From positions 806,001 through 870,000 of the forward strand of contig RCTD01000022.1 in the NCBI GenBank assembly GCA_014898415.1: a DNA stretch of 64,000 bases, given 5' to 3'. The translations under genes were made by a program, and so were the position numbers. Source of the stretch: Stromatinia cepivora (taxonomy: Eukaryota > Ascomycota > Leotiomycetes > Helotiales > Sclerotiniaceae). Position 1 is the first letter of the stretch. Every line of letters begins with the position of its first letter. Positions 42,879-55,475 of the stretch are shown piece by piece. The notes beneath the pieces were generated by a model. That model saw nothing but the letters and a program-made list of their open reading frames with translations, was not told where the DNA came from and ran no database searches.

Positions 42879-45800
42879 TATATGTTTGGATGTATTGCAC
42901 TTGATACCAGGGATTTAATTGAGATATTTATAGGATGCCGTTGATCTTCTTGATGTTTTAAGGTTATGATACTTTTAGACATTAGTGGGAATCTGTTGCC
43001 GCCTCCCAATGGCTTTGCCTTCTCATATTGCCATCTGCTCCACCTCCAGCTTGATTCCAACTCCACCCCATACCTCTCTCGCTCATCACCAAATACACAT
43101 GACCGCTATCTCACCATCATGTGTAACTCTTTACGGTCCTCCGTTCTAACTTGTCGCAATGGGTTCACTTCCTGGGTAATAATTCGTCATGAACAAGTGC
43201 CCGTGCGGAATGATTGTGGCGTGTGTGATGATATTTTGGAATAAAAGGCATGACCATGTTCTACTGCATATTTGGATGACCACAGACAGGTACAGCATGC
43301 ATAATCAGTAGAAATAGGATAACAAGTGAGAATAAAAGGTCGCGGTTTGTGGATAGCAATTCAGATAAAAAAAGCGGAATAGATCTATAGATATTTCTTA
43401 TGCATTGCGATTAACCTAAGCTAAACAGAAGAAGTTATATACTCGAGTCTTCTCTGCAAAAATCCTTTTGTATTCTTTATCATCATCATGATGATCATAA
43501 ATTTAGTTTCATGGTCCACAAGTAGCTCCCGTGTATATGCTTGGAAAACATAATAACCATTGCTAGTATTTGGTACTAAGTAATATATTAATTATCCGGC
43601 TTCTTTCAAATCTTCAATAAGTAGAGAAACGTTCATGGTTTCCCCGAATCAACCAGATTTAGTCTCTAGTCTCACTTATTTTTTATTATCAAGCTTAATT
43701 TCATTTTCAATAATCGGGTTAAGAACAGGCTTGTTTCTAAGCGTGAGGTTTGTCTTTCGAGAGGGGTTCGAAGGAACAGGAGAAAAAAAGGTGTAAGCGA
43801 GAGTTATTTTAGGGGAAAAGTGAAGATTTTGATGGGTCAATGTTGGAAAGGATTAACGTGTTGGTGAATCAATTTTCTGAAGTGAATTATAAAACTGGGT
43901 AATTTGCGGGCTTGGTAGGTTTTGCTGGGTGAATTAGGGAGTGATTGGATATCTGAAGATGTATATAAAATATCGCAAATGCTTTGTGAATTTCCGTCCT
44001 ATAATGCTCGTAGAGGCATTCCTCGCTGCCAACGACGATGCAAGACGATTCTGCTATTTTGCAAAGCTGCCTTCAGATCGAGCAACTCGCGATTGTATGG
44101 GTTTCCGGCAAGTGCTTGGTCAGTTAGAAGCATGTGACTTTCGTCTCATCGTATAGTATTGCCTTCTTGCTGTTATCGGGCTCATCTTTTGCTGTTAGTG
44201 GCCTTGTTTATTATTTCTCGTTATTGGATTACTCTGGTAAGCAAGTAAGTATAATGCAACCTAGTAGTTATTTGACCTGAGAACGGCATGTCGAAAACCG
44301 AACCATCATGGTTTCCACCCCTTGTATTAGCATCCCGTTGAAGATCAGAAGTCTGGGAGTACTCTTCTTTTTATGCTCATATCATGTTGCTATCCACATC
44401 AAACTTCTGCCTCGACTCCCATTAGTGCGATAATCACCACGAAATTCGCCTCTCTTACCTCATACAACACCCTTTCCATTTCTCCGCATAGGCAAAGCAG
44501 ATCCTTCATCCACTTACATATCAACTCTACATAACCTCACATAATCTCCAAATTGGGTGTTATAAAAGAGCTTCGAGATCTTGGATTTTCACAATTTCAA
44601 ATGAAACAAAAACAAGGGTACCAATGAAAGGAAGGATAGGAAGATTGGCCTTGAAGTTCTCAATACGCTAAGAATTCAGGTACATTGAAATTTTCAACTA
44701 CAAATGGAGGAGTGCAGAGCGTGAGGAAAGCAAGTGTATAGTTTCATTGGATGACAGTAGTGAACCAAGTCACATCAATGGACAAGATTATTTATTGTCG
44801 TTACTCTTGATATGGTTGTCACTGTACTAAACTGAAGTTTCTTCAAATGATCAACACATCCTCCACATTGAAGCTTCAGTTTGTCTTGAATCTGCGCATG
44901 ATCTACCGTCACGGCTCAAATCATTAGAGTGATCAATCGGCAAGCCTCAAGTGGAGGCTTTACTGGATTCAAGGTGTTTTCTGGGAAAAACATGAACTCA
45001 CAAACTGTCTCTTATATGCCCCCTGAGTGCTCGCTAAGGTATGGCGCTGCTAAGTCCACACTTCGAATATAGTGTTAAAGTGAATATCATCTATCAATGT
45101 AGAAGATCCGCAGTATCAATGAACGAATTATGATACTCCGATGTTTAAACTCAATCATCACATCTATTCAAGTAGGGTTTTTCGAGTTCTCTTCCTCTCT
45201 AATCAGCTTGTTTGAATCGGATACCGTGGTTCAACAGGAATGGATGTCGTGGCTTGTGGCACCGGGAAAATAAAATACCCATGGTCGATGCCGGGAATCT
45301 TTCATCTCATCGTATACAATCTTCTAAGTATCATGCAAAATACTATTGTCACTGTTATCATACTGTCAATTATTTGCTGTCGCTGATATACTTGATGTAT
45401 TTCTACCATTCTTCCAATCTTCCTCCCTTCTTCACCTTCATTCGCAACCCCATTTCACGTATCCAAATTTTTAGCCATACAATTTCACCCTATACTTTGG
45501 CTGCCTTGCATTACTTTTGTGTCTGAATCCTGGGCTTCCGTTACCGGGAAGTATAGCTAGGATATCGGTGCCTTTTTTCCATGCTGCTCAGAGGTTTTAT
45601 ATGTCGTAGCTCCTGAAAGAGTCTTGATACCTTGAATCAGTATTTTAGTAAAGATTAGCCCATCTCTTCTTTCTTGCACCCATCACTTCTTCTTATTCCT
45701 TCTCAGAACATGGTAAATATAACTCTAACTTTGAACCCAAAGTTGTAGTCGGTAGCTATAAAAGTGTGTCTCCAAATCTTCCAGCCAAGAACAAGAATGG

Positions 45801-46517
45801 GCATGAAGAAATCATGTTAGAGAGAATGTTGATTCCTTCCAACCTGCTGCTTCGTCGAGAATTACGTATCTTTTCTTCCGAGTTCAAATTCAAACCCCCC
45901 TCTCTCTATTTGAATTTATTTCGTCTTATATTGTCGCTATTGTCATTATTCTATCTTATTATTACCATTTCTCGTACTATTTTCGTCACTCTATCCTCCC
46001 CTATGAATAATCCGTACTTCTTCATTTTCTTGACATATAATTCATAACCGACGATAGATTATCCTAGTCAATTAGCCATGCCACAGACAAAACGCTCGGC
46101 ACGACAGGAACCTGCCTTTGCCCTTCGGCGGATCCCTACGTATCTGGCGCGAAATATCTCTGGCTGAAGTAGCTCTTATATAACTTATCGAGCACTAAAT
46201 TTAGCTGCCCACCATATTCCCCCCACAACCAGCTGCGAAAAGCCATGGTACTAACAGCATTGTGGATACAAGATAGTCAATTCACGATGTGAGGTAAGTA
46301 CAATGAAGGGAGTCTCTCCATTAAGGTGGATTTCTCGCAAGAAAATTCACCCCAATGCTACCAAAAACAACAAGCACTACAATTATCTCCATAGCAATAC
46401 GTTCAGATATGCAACAAAAGCTTTGGAAGTCCATAATAGTGAATCCATTGATTCCTAGGTTTGTACAGTTAGTGATTATCTAGTTTAAGAATCATGTCGG
46501 TATATCTGAACTTAATA
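42879..46517. other. Long stretch without a supportable gene
   Basis: Normal to moderately A+T-rich. Open frames up to about 100 codons exist but have no motifs, no convincing splice structure and many are low-complexity. It ends sharply at the TA flanking the second Tc1-like element. Confidence 0.45.
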
Positions 46518-49500
46518 CAGTAACCGTACACTTATATTACCCCAAAACCTTAAAAATGCGTAAATTTCGCGAATTGAATTTCAACTCTCTTTATTATTTA
46601 TTTATCAATGGTATTATAATGTATTTCCAGAATCTTGAATATTAAAAGGGAGTTAACTTTTAAGTATCTTACTTTATATTTATATGGCAAAATTATTGGT
46701 AAAGTTTTTAATGGTTTTAATTTTTATTGTATCGCAATTGATCTTAATCTCGAAGCGCGAATCGTTTGTTATATTTTACAGCAAGATACATTATACAATA
46801 AAGGAATGAATCTACCTTATACTTTTCGAATTAGATTTTATATAGAAAGAGAAGAATGTATACTAATTCGATATATTCGATTACATTCAAAATCAATTTA
46901 TATATAAACAAAAACAGTTATAGGCCTTAAATATAATACCTCTACTATTAAGAAGATTTTGAAGGCCTATAGAATCATCAATTGGAAATGTAAAAAGCAA
47001 CCGGAACTTATCTAGGTATATGTGTTCAAGCGGTTTGTATAGTACCTAGTATATAGGGGGTTGATAATGAAGGAATAGGGATTAGTTGTATGGAGCGATG
47101 AATGCTTTGTAGAGTGGGGACGGGGTAAAAGAGGAGAATAGTGTTTTTGTATTTTTGTTCAGAAATGGGAATCTAAAATGATTCAAATATATGGTACGAA
47201 TAAGAATATAAAGGTTATGATCTAAAAAGGCTTTTGGGATCTTAAAAAGAGCAATCTATATATAATGGATAGAGATTTTGAAAATAAAAAATATGGGTAT
47301 AATGTCAATTTATATTTCGAAATCCTCGATATTGAAATAGGCCCTGTTTTTAAAAGATTGGATCCAGGGTATAAATTTATGTAGAATAATGTTTTTATTT
47401 ATTGTGTCTATAAAATACAGAATTGGTTTTAAAAGAAAGGGATCCCAATATTAAAGGATTAACTTTTTTATTCTTCTGATTTCAATCCTATTGAATATAT
47501 TTGGTGGGTTTTGTGACGAACCCAACGAGCGTTTAGAGATCAATCTTAGAATTAAAAGTTACAGAGCTAAAGAGAGTGTGCTACGAAGCTATATATATAA
47601 TCGGCTCGGAGTTTAGTATTGTATTAACCCGATCATATGCGATTATATGTATCTCGTAATACTACTTTCCTTTTCTGAAGAGTTTGCCTCGAATTCATTT
47701 TAAATGAATGATTTAAGTACAAAATGATTACTAATTTTCTTTTAATAAAAATTCCTGATGTATAGATTGTATTATAGTTAATGAATATATATTCATTGTA
47801 TCATTTGCTTTTTTCAAGCGATTTTCAAAATATTGATTATTGATCATCTCTCTTAGATCCTTATCATCGTTGTTTTCAGGTTTAATAGTCAATATAATAA
47901 CTGGAATAGGCTTTTGTCGATTTCGGACTTCTTGATATAGGTTTAATGGATAGATTTGTACCCAATAAAAATTACTTTTATATCATATATATTTATTTTG
48001 TTTACACAAAAAAGTTCTTTCAAAAAAGGAAAACTTAGGCGTTTATACACAAAATAAAATCAGAGTACGATCGAGTTTGTCCAATTGAATATCAAAAGGG
48101 TTAAGAGTATTAATGATATTAAGATTGTTAATGTTTATTAAATTATGATTCCGAGAGTAGGATGGATTTTATAATATATGTGGGATTCTAAATTCATTAG
48201 AATAGAATGATGTAGGGAATTTATTTACTGTATAAGTAGCTAGTTGTTATATGATTTGAATAAAGTTGGAATAAAAGCAGGGAAAAGAAAACTATTGAGA
48301 AAGACGATTTCTAAGAATAATATTAAATCTATTGCGAAAGATTGAGATTTTATTTAAATCGAACCAATTCTGATTTTTGGTTTTGTAAAAGATCCTTTTG
48401 AATTTTGTAATATAAATATATAAAAAATCAATTCCTTATTTGAAAATAAATAATTTATTTTTGGTTTCTTGAACTTTATTTGGATTGTTATAAATATATA
48501 TGAGTTGATTCAGGATCGTTATATGATTTAAGGGAATGTTTTGATTAAAAAAAGAAAGCTAAGGTAATATTATAGTTTATATATAAGATTCGAAATTGAA
48601 ATAAATATAATAAAATTGAATTATAAAGTTGTCGATTATAATATCATCTATTTATAATTTCATTCGAATCGAAGGAAACCAAGTATCGAACTTTTGAAAA
48701 CTATTATTGAACTTTTCAGGATCAAGGAGAAAGGATTTCGGATAAAAAGGAATATAAGCAACAGGAGTATATTCGAAGATCAAGAAATATAGGAACGAGA
48801 TTTCATTCCATTAATAAATCACTTCGCCATAAAGTTTTATAATTGCGAGATTTATCGAATTATAATTCATAGTTTAGAAATTAAGGATAAAAAAAAAGAT
48901 AACATTTTCGAATAATATTAAGAAGATTTATATGTAAGTGAGTGAGTATAAATATATGTTTAGATAGGAGCAAGTAGAATGTGTATAAATATGAGTAGAT
49001 GTTATTCTATTTTTTATCTGAAAGAGCTTTTAATAATATAATGAATTTAATGAGCGTTTAGAGATCAACCTTAAAATTAAAAGTTACAGAGCTAAAGAAA
49101 GTATGCTACAAAGCTATATATATGATCGGCTCGGAGCTTAGTACTGTACTAGCCTGATCGTACGCGATCACGTGTATCTCGTGACAGGTTTTAAAAGTGA
49201 GGTTATATGAAATATTTCCTAACATTGCAATCGACAAAAGTGAATTGGAATATACTAGACAGAGGTTAGAGAATTGTTTATAAGTAACTTGGGATATATT
49301 AGATCAAGAATTATTTGATAAATTAGGAGCGAATATGCTTGATAGAATTGAGGTCTGTATTGCGGTAGGGGGTTGGTATACAAAATATTGATTAATTATG
49401 GAGTGATAAGGATTTGAATTTTTTTTGGGGAATAGTATAAATATAAAACTTTAATATATTCAAATTTTAGATTATAATAATTAATGGTTGATTTTATAAT

Positions 49501-49576
49501 TAAATTGAAAGGTAGATATTGAATATATAAAAAAACTGAAATTAGGTTGTGGGGTAATATAAGTTGACTAGTACTG
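46518..49576 (+). mobile_element. Tc1/mariner-type DNA transposon copy 2, interrupted by a nested LTR element
   Basis: Same terminal repeats as copy 1 (left CAGTAACCGTACACTTATAT, right end ATAAGTTGACTAGTACTG) with TA at 46516-46517 and 49577-49578. It is less mutated than copy 1: 46635-46907 keeps an open N-terminal transposase part (RELTFKYLTLYLYGKIIGK, then IRYIRLHSK), and SSDFNPIEYIWW at about 47472-47504 is the Tc1 DDE-end motif. The nested element (47512-49186) lies seven bases past this motif. Subtracting it and its 5-bp duplication leaves 1379 bp, against 1377 bp for copy 1 after the same correction. Confidence 0.9.
47512..49186 (-). mobile_element. Gag-only LTR retroelement, copy A (1675 bp), nested in the Tc1-like copy
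   Basis: Two 150-bp LTRs (47512-47661 and 49037-49186) bound the element; flanks ggttt (47507-47511, 49187-49191) are the 5-bp target duplication. Reading the minus strand, the 5' LTR is at 49186 and begins TGTCACGAGATACACGTGAT. A purine-rich tract (AGAAAAGGAAAG) precedes the 3' LTR. The interior (about 1.37 kb) is related along its length to copy B at 61981 and contains only a mutated gag-like region; there is no room for protease, reverse transcriptase or integrase. The outer ends are intact while the left LTR is more mutated (gtgaca to gtaata). Confidence 0.88.
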
Positions 49577-49578
49577 TA

Positions 49579-49859
49579 GTTCGTTGAGACAGTTTGAGAT
49601 TTTCCATAAGGAAAGGAAAAAGGCTGAAGAAAGTAAGCGGGGTCGCCAAGAAGGAAAGTTTACAAACAGTAGAAGTTGTGACTTGCGGTCAGGAGCTGAA
49701 TATCATCATACAAGTAGAGCGAGCTCTTTCGAGTTCATCCTAAAGTAGTAATATACCAGGTGTACAACAGCGATAACTTAGGCGAGTCACCGACAGCGGG
49801 AATTCGTCTCATACGCCCCTAAATATTGAAAAGTATTTTCTGCTTGATGTCGAAGAATT
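49579..49859. other. Short unique segment between two elements
   Basis: Normal base composition, no coding sequence. It separates the Tc1-like copy from the partial inverted-repeat element and may be an island of original chromosome. Confidence 0.5.
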
Positions 49860-50160
49860 AGGCTGCGCAATGGGTACCTGCGGGGCGGATAATGACTCTA
49901 ACGGATTATCCGCTGAGTATCTGTTTATAGATCGGATTATTTGTATATATCAATGAATTATTTATAGATTATTTGCGGATTATTTGTAGATTATTCATTT
50001 ATTTATAAATTATTTATTTATTTATAGATTAACGGATTATTTATAGATAGATAGATAATTTATAGATTATTTGTAAATTATCTGCAAATTATTTGCGGAT
50101 TATTTGTGGATTATTTATATAAATAATTTTTATATTAATCTTTATATTAATCTTATAAAA
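49860..50160. mobile_element. Partial second copy of the AGGCTGCGCA inverted-repeat element
   Basis: Starts AGGCTGCGCAATGGGTACCT, closely matching the reverse complement of the right end of the element at 6806-7325 (AGACTGCGCAACGGTTACCC), including the following GCGGATAATGA block. The body is the same GGATTATTTG word array. The opposite terminus is not found; sequence loses similarity near 50160, so the copy is truncated or its far end is too mutated. Confidence 0.72.
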
Positions 50161-53100
50161 TAAAGCGAGTTCTTAGTGTTTTAGCCATTACATTCAGCGG
50201 GCTTCGTTATTGTTTTATGTGTCTCAATACACGCTAACAGTATCGTTCACGAGCATCAATATGAACTCCATCCCACCAAAATTCATGATCCTTATCCATC
50301 ATCATTTCCCGTTTCCCATTTTCAATATTATCATTCTAATTAAAACAAAGCCAAAAATAACTATATTCAAATTATTTAAATCATAATCTTCCTATTTCTC
50401 TTTTCTTCAATACTTTTCTATTTCAATTAGTAATATATTTTCATTTATATTCAAATTATTTTCAATTTACCTTTTCCCTTTATCTTTCAAATCTTCTAAT
50501 ATTGATTATAATTAATACTTCAAAAAAGCATTGCCTTTGTAATAATATTCTAGGGAATATCAATCTCCAGAAATTTCTTATATAATATAACAATCTTCAA
50601 TAATGATTAAAAAATCTAAATTTATATTAAAGGACTACAAAATTAATATTCAAAGGTTAAATAGAAATAGTTTTCTAATATCAAAAGATATAGATATTAT
50701 AAAGGAAAATATCACTAATATATACTACAAATGAAAAAAATAAGAAAATAATCGTTTACCTCGAGTTTCATCTTACGAAACTAATATATAACATCAAGTT
50801 CTACGAATTCAGAAATAAGTAATACTAACGGATAATTATTCAAAAATGCAATAAAGGGACTATTATGATATTCTTCCGATATATTTGTAAGAATTATAGG
50901 ATATATACATTCAGTTCTGTATATTAATATCTGCTTTAGTTCAAGTAGTTTTATAATTGAATCAATAGATAGTATATGGATATAAATAATGTGAAAGAAG
51001 TTTTCAAGATATGATAATATATTTTATCATTATTTTCTGATAGTTTATTGATTATATAATTATAGTATCTCGATACTATCTTAGTCAAGGAGTTCATTTT
51101 AAGACGAGAAAAGATAATAAAGTCAATATTAGAAATAGACGATTTTATCCTTCTCTTTATTCATTATTGAGTTTAAGATATATCTATTTTTTCAATCGAA
51201 GATCAGTATTTGGTATTTGCAATAATTATATTCTTTTTTATCTATACTGATTATCGATTCACTAAATTGATTGATATAATCAAAAGGAAAATTGCTATTG
51301 ATCACGATCAAATATTGTCGGAATATGAATCACGTGCATGGTAAGGATAATAAGGGTGGTAAGGATCACGTGCCCACTAGTGCTTGCACTAGTGCCTCGG
51401 CATACATCATTATATAGCTCTTCATCTTCTATAAATTCTAGCTCTTTAAACAAATCAAAATATATTAATTATAAAAGTATTATATATTCATTAATAAATT
51501 TCATTTCCCTATATTACAATTGTTCTGATATTGATCAGTTTTGTTTTATAATAATATTATAAATCAGATATTAGGAATTGATATAAAGAATTATAAGCTT
51601 TAAGTTTATTTGATTTTGCCCTTGTAATTGGATAAAGATATTTCGTTGTAAAACGAAGTATTTTTATATTAAGGGATAAATCTTTAATTATTGAATAATT
51701 TAAAAGAATCGAAAAATCAAGAATAACAATTATCTAATAGCGAATTTGGAATTCACTTTTTGATTCAATTATTCTATATTTATTATATATCCATTAAATA
51801 AATATAAAATATATATTTGAAGAAAACCTAAAAGCAATTTCAAATTTTTCATTATATTCATTTTCTTATAAAAAAACTATTTCATTTATTCACTTTATAT
51901 GAATTATTAATTATATATAAAATTGATCAATTCGATTTGATTAATTTCATTATTCTAATTGCTTCATTTATTTCGATCAAATCTATTCCGATCAAATTTG
52001 ATCAAGGTGATCAGATTTGATCAATCAATTTCAATTTCGAAATACTTCAGGATCCAAAAACATTATATATAATATAAATATAACTTTATTATAATATATA
52101 TTTTATATATTATAAATCGATATTCAGGCTCTTTTTTAAAATCATTTTAAAAATCCTATAATAATCAATTTCGATACAATCCGAGAATATATAATAATCA
52201 TTATTATGATAATTATAATAGATATATTCGAATACTTTTCTAAAACCTTTTATTCTGAAAGAATCTTAATTCTATTATTATTAATATCAAATATAACGAA
52301 GGCATCAATTATTTCATATATCAAAAATGAAGAATATAATGAATAAGTAAACAAATGAAAATATAATCAAATCATATTTATAAAGGAAAATCTTTAGAAA
52401 ATCATCGATTTTTGTAAATTCAAATTAAAATTCTATATAATATATAATTATCACGGGATAGTATGACTACAGAGCACTTTTAGGGATCGGGGAATAAGTG
52501 GTACACATGATTGATAGAGTAAAAGATTTGAATGATTTGCCCTTAATTATATGAATCAAAAGCTGTATATATAGAATAAATAAATAATTATTTAACTGAT
52601 ATATATTTTAATTAAATTAGATCTTTATTTATTAATATATCAGGATCATTTTATTAATCGAAGAGATTGATAAAAACTAAAAAATCCTTCATTCCAATTG
52701 AAAAATATACCCTTTAATCCTTTATAAGATATAAGAAATCACAAAACTTTCTATAACATACCCCCCAAATCGAAAAATGATCTAAAACAAATAGAAAAAT
52801 ATAGAAAATAGCAATTCATTTGATTCATAAAAAAATATACAAAACGATTATAAATAAATATTAACAAAGAAATAATATAACATATAAATCTGAAATGATT
52901 TTGATATCTTTAAAATGAAAAAGAATTTGATTATATATAAACCACAAATATCTCTTGATCTTCGACTTATTATTTACGATATTTTTCGAAATCAAGATTT
53001 TGAATAATAAAAAGAAAGTTTTTTGTCAGGAGAATATAGAAGAATAATCGATTCTATAATATAGTAATTGAGAATATCTATAATTGTTAGATTATAGTAT

Positions 53101-55475
53101 ATTGATTATAATGATGAAATAAAATAAATGAATTTTTAAAGGTATATAGATTTTTTTTTATATTTTTGTTTTTATTTTAATCAAGTTTTTATTGATCATT
53201 ATTATATTTAAAATTTTGGGGTTTAAAAAAATTAAACAAGCGAATTTCAATTGTATTAAGCAAATAATGATTAAGAAGAAAGCTTTGAAAGAATCGAATG
53301 CGAAAAAAAATCCCAGTATTCCTTCGAGGGATTAATAAATTGAATAGAAAGAATTAATGAATTCAATAGAGATATTAAATCAAGATAACGATTTTTGGTA
53401 GTATGATTTAATTAAATTTGTTTCTAGAATGATATATAATCATCTATTTCAGAAACTGCTCCCCCTTATCGAAGGAATTGTTGTTTGTTGTAATTAATTG
53501 TTTATTATAGATCTAGATAATAATTTGGAAATAGGTTTTGTTTTTGAATTTTATTATATAATTGAAAAATTTTACTAATCCTATATTTGTAATTATCAAG
53601 GCAAGGATCATTCGATAAAGAAAAGAAAAAAAAAGATTTTCTTTATTTAATAATAATAATCCATTCGATCCTTCGATGCTAGATTTTTCGGATGATAAAC
53701 CAAATAAAAAAGAAAAAGAAAAAAAGTTATCGAAAATTACTGGTTCTCCAGTCAAAACAAGGGATAAAAGGAATTATAAAAAAAGAATAATTATCTATAC
53801 ATTCGATATATAAAATCATTGATTATTGGGAAATATAATTTCTATAATGAATACTTTGTTGATTCTTTTAAATCGAATAATTATCGATATTGAAATTATA
53901 ATACTTATTTATATACTCCCTTACCGGTTTTCCTCCATCCTCTAACAAATTACTACATCGCCATTTATCAACAAAATTCGAAAATAAATTCTTCATTTAT
54001 CCCCCCCACCTTTATAATATATTAATCATTAATTATATAATTCAAATAAAAATATAGAATTGCAATAAAAATGATACTAAAGATCCAAAAAAAAAAAAAT
54101 TGTTTTTTTCGCTTCTACATCATTATTCCCCCTTTCCTCACCATATTACTTACCGGAATCCTCAAAAGACCGAACGAAAAAAGTACATTATAATTTCGAA
54201 AAAGATAATAAAAATAAGAAAAAAAAAGTAAAAAAAAGAAGAAAAAAAAAGAATAAATAATATATTCAAAGAAAAAAAAAAGAAGGGATAATCCTTTGAT
54301 TCCTATAATATTAACAATACCAATAACTCCAATTATTTTAATTGTTTTTTGTTTATTGATTATTATGAATAATCCTGAGATTTTTTTATTTGAATTTCAA
54401 ATTATTGAACTTAAAAAAAAGTTTATCCTTTTTCGAAGATAGAAAGATAAAAAAAATAGAGGAATAATCGATCTTAATTGTTTTTTGTTTTCAAATGAGT
54501 ATAAAATATACAAATTAAAGCATATCGTAGAAAAATATAATGATTTGGGATACCAAATAGAATTTATTTTATTTATATCAAAAGAAAGAATTACAAATTC
54601 CAGATTATCGTTATTCAAATTCTATAATCTAGATTATCGTTATTCAAATTTTATAATTCTATTATTTATATTTTATAGATTAAAAAGGAATCGAAAGTAT
54701 TCGAATTTTTATCTTATAAAATTCTTAATAAACCTATTAACAATTATATCAATAATCGATAAATAAATTATATAAAAATTCTCTTTTGAATATCGATATA
54801 ATATAATTTTATAATGATCTATTTATTTTCATCGATTATCAATCTAATCATTTGTTGATTATTACAAAAGATTATTATAGATTCTTTTATTACTAAATCA
54901 ATCTTTTTTAAGAAATATAGAATTGCTATAATTTCTTTTGATATATATTCGATTCCGAGAAATTTTGTTTTGATAATCGAAATGATTACGATATCTTTTT
55001 TGAAAATCTTCCATACAATTAAATTATCGAAAAAGGATATAATATACCCTTAAAATAATCAATAAATATCTAAATCATCTATAAAAAAAGTATCTGAAAA
55101 AACGAAAAATTATAATATTTGATTATTATTATATTGAATCACAAAATATTTTATATTCTACAAATATTATAAATAATGATCAACAATTTTTATATAATCA
55201 TTCGATAAATTAATCAAATAATAATTCAATTACAAAGTAATAAATAATACATCCGCTTTTATAATAATTACAATGTATAATATTGATCTCATTTTTTTTA
55301 ATATATTTTTATAATATATATAGAAACTTAACCTTGATTTTTCTGAAATATTATTATTGAGAATAGAATACTTATTGTTCTATTTATTGCTTTGAATTTC
55401 TTAATAATCTTTTCAATATATATATTATAGATTAATTATAGCTTTTTCTTAGATCAATTATAAAATATATATATA
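50161..55475. other. A+T-rich, repeat-derived DNA without coding capacity
   Basis: Very A+T-rich with stops in all frames. A few less biased patches stand out: 50170-50290, 51316-51430, 52451-52560 (TATCACGGGATAGTATGACT, LTR-like start), 53925-54010 and 54115-54175. Poly-purine tracts around 54230-54290 recall retrotransposon ends. No element could be delimited apart from the candidate LTR at 51316. Confidence 0.5.
51316..51518 (+). repeat. Candidate LTR
   Basis: Begins TGTCGGAATATGAATCACGT, holds two CACGTG words (51331, 51367), a TATATAG box-like site at 51412 and ends ATATTACA, so it has TG...CA ends and promoter-like content. No matching second LTR or target duplication was found; the following bases do not repeat the left flank aatat, so it would be the 5' LTR of a larger decayed element. 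Confidence 0.35.

Noticed and set aside
42521..43066. A 181-codon open frame on the minus strand
   Set aside because: Largely antisense to the last exon of the acyltransferase; no motif.
43922..44156. Two overlapping 71-codon frames
   Set aside because: No homology recognised and no splice or start support; they are in different phases of the same segment.
52451..52560. LTR of a further element (TATCACGGGATAG...)
   Set aside because: Start resembles an LTR, but neither a 3' end, a partner copy nor a duplication could be found.
54397..54766. Open frames in the A+T-rich region
   Set aside because: Composition is dominated by Ile/Lys/Asn/Phe codons expected from A+T bias; both strands are open and no motif is seen.
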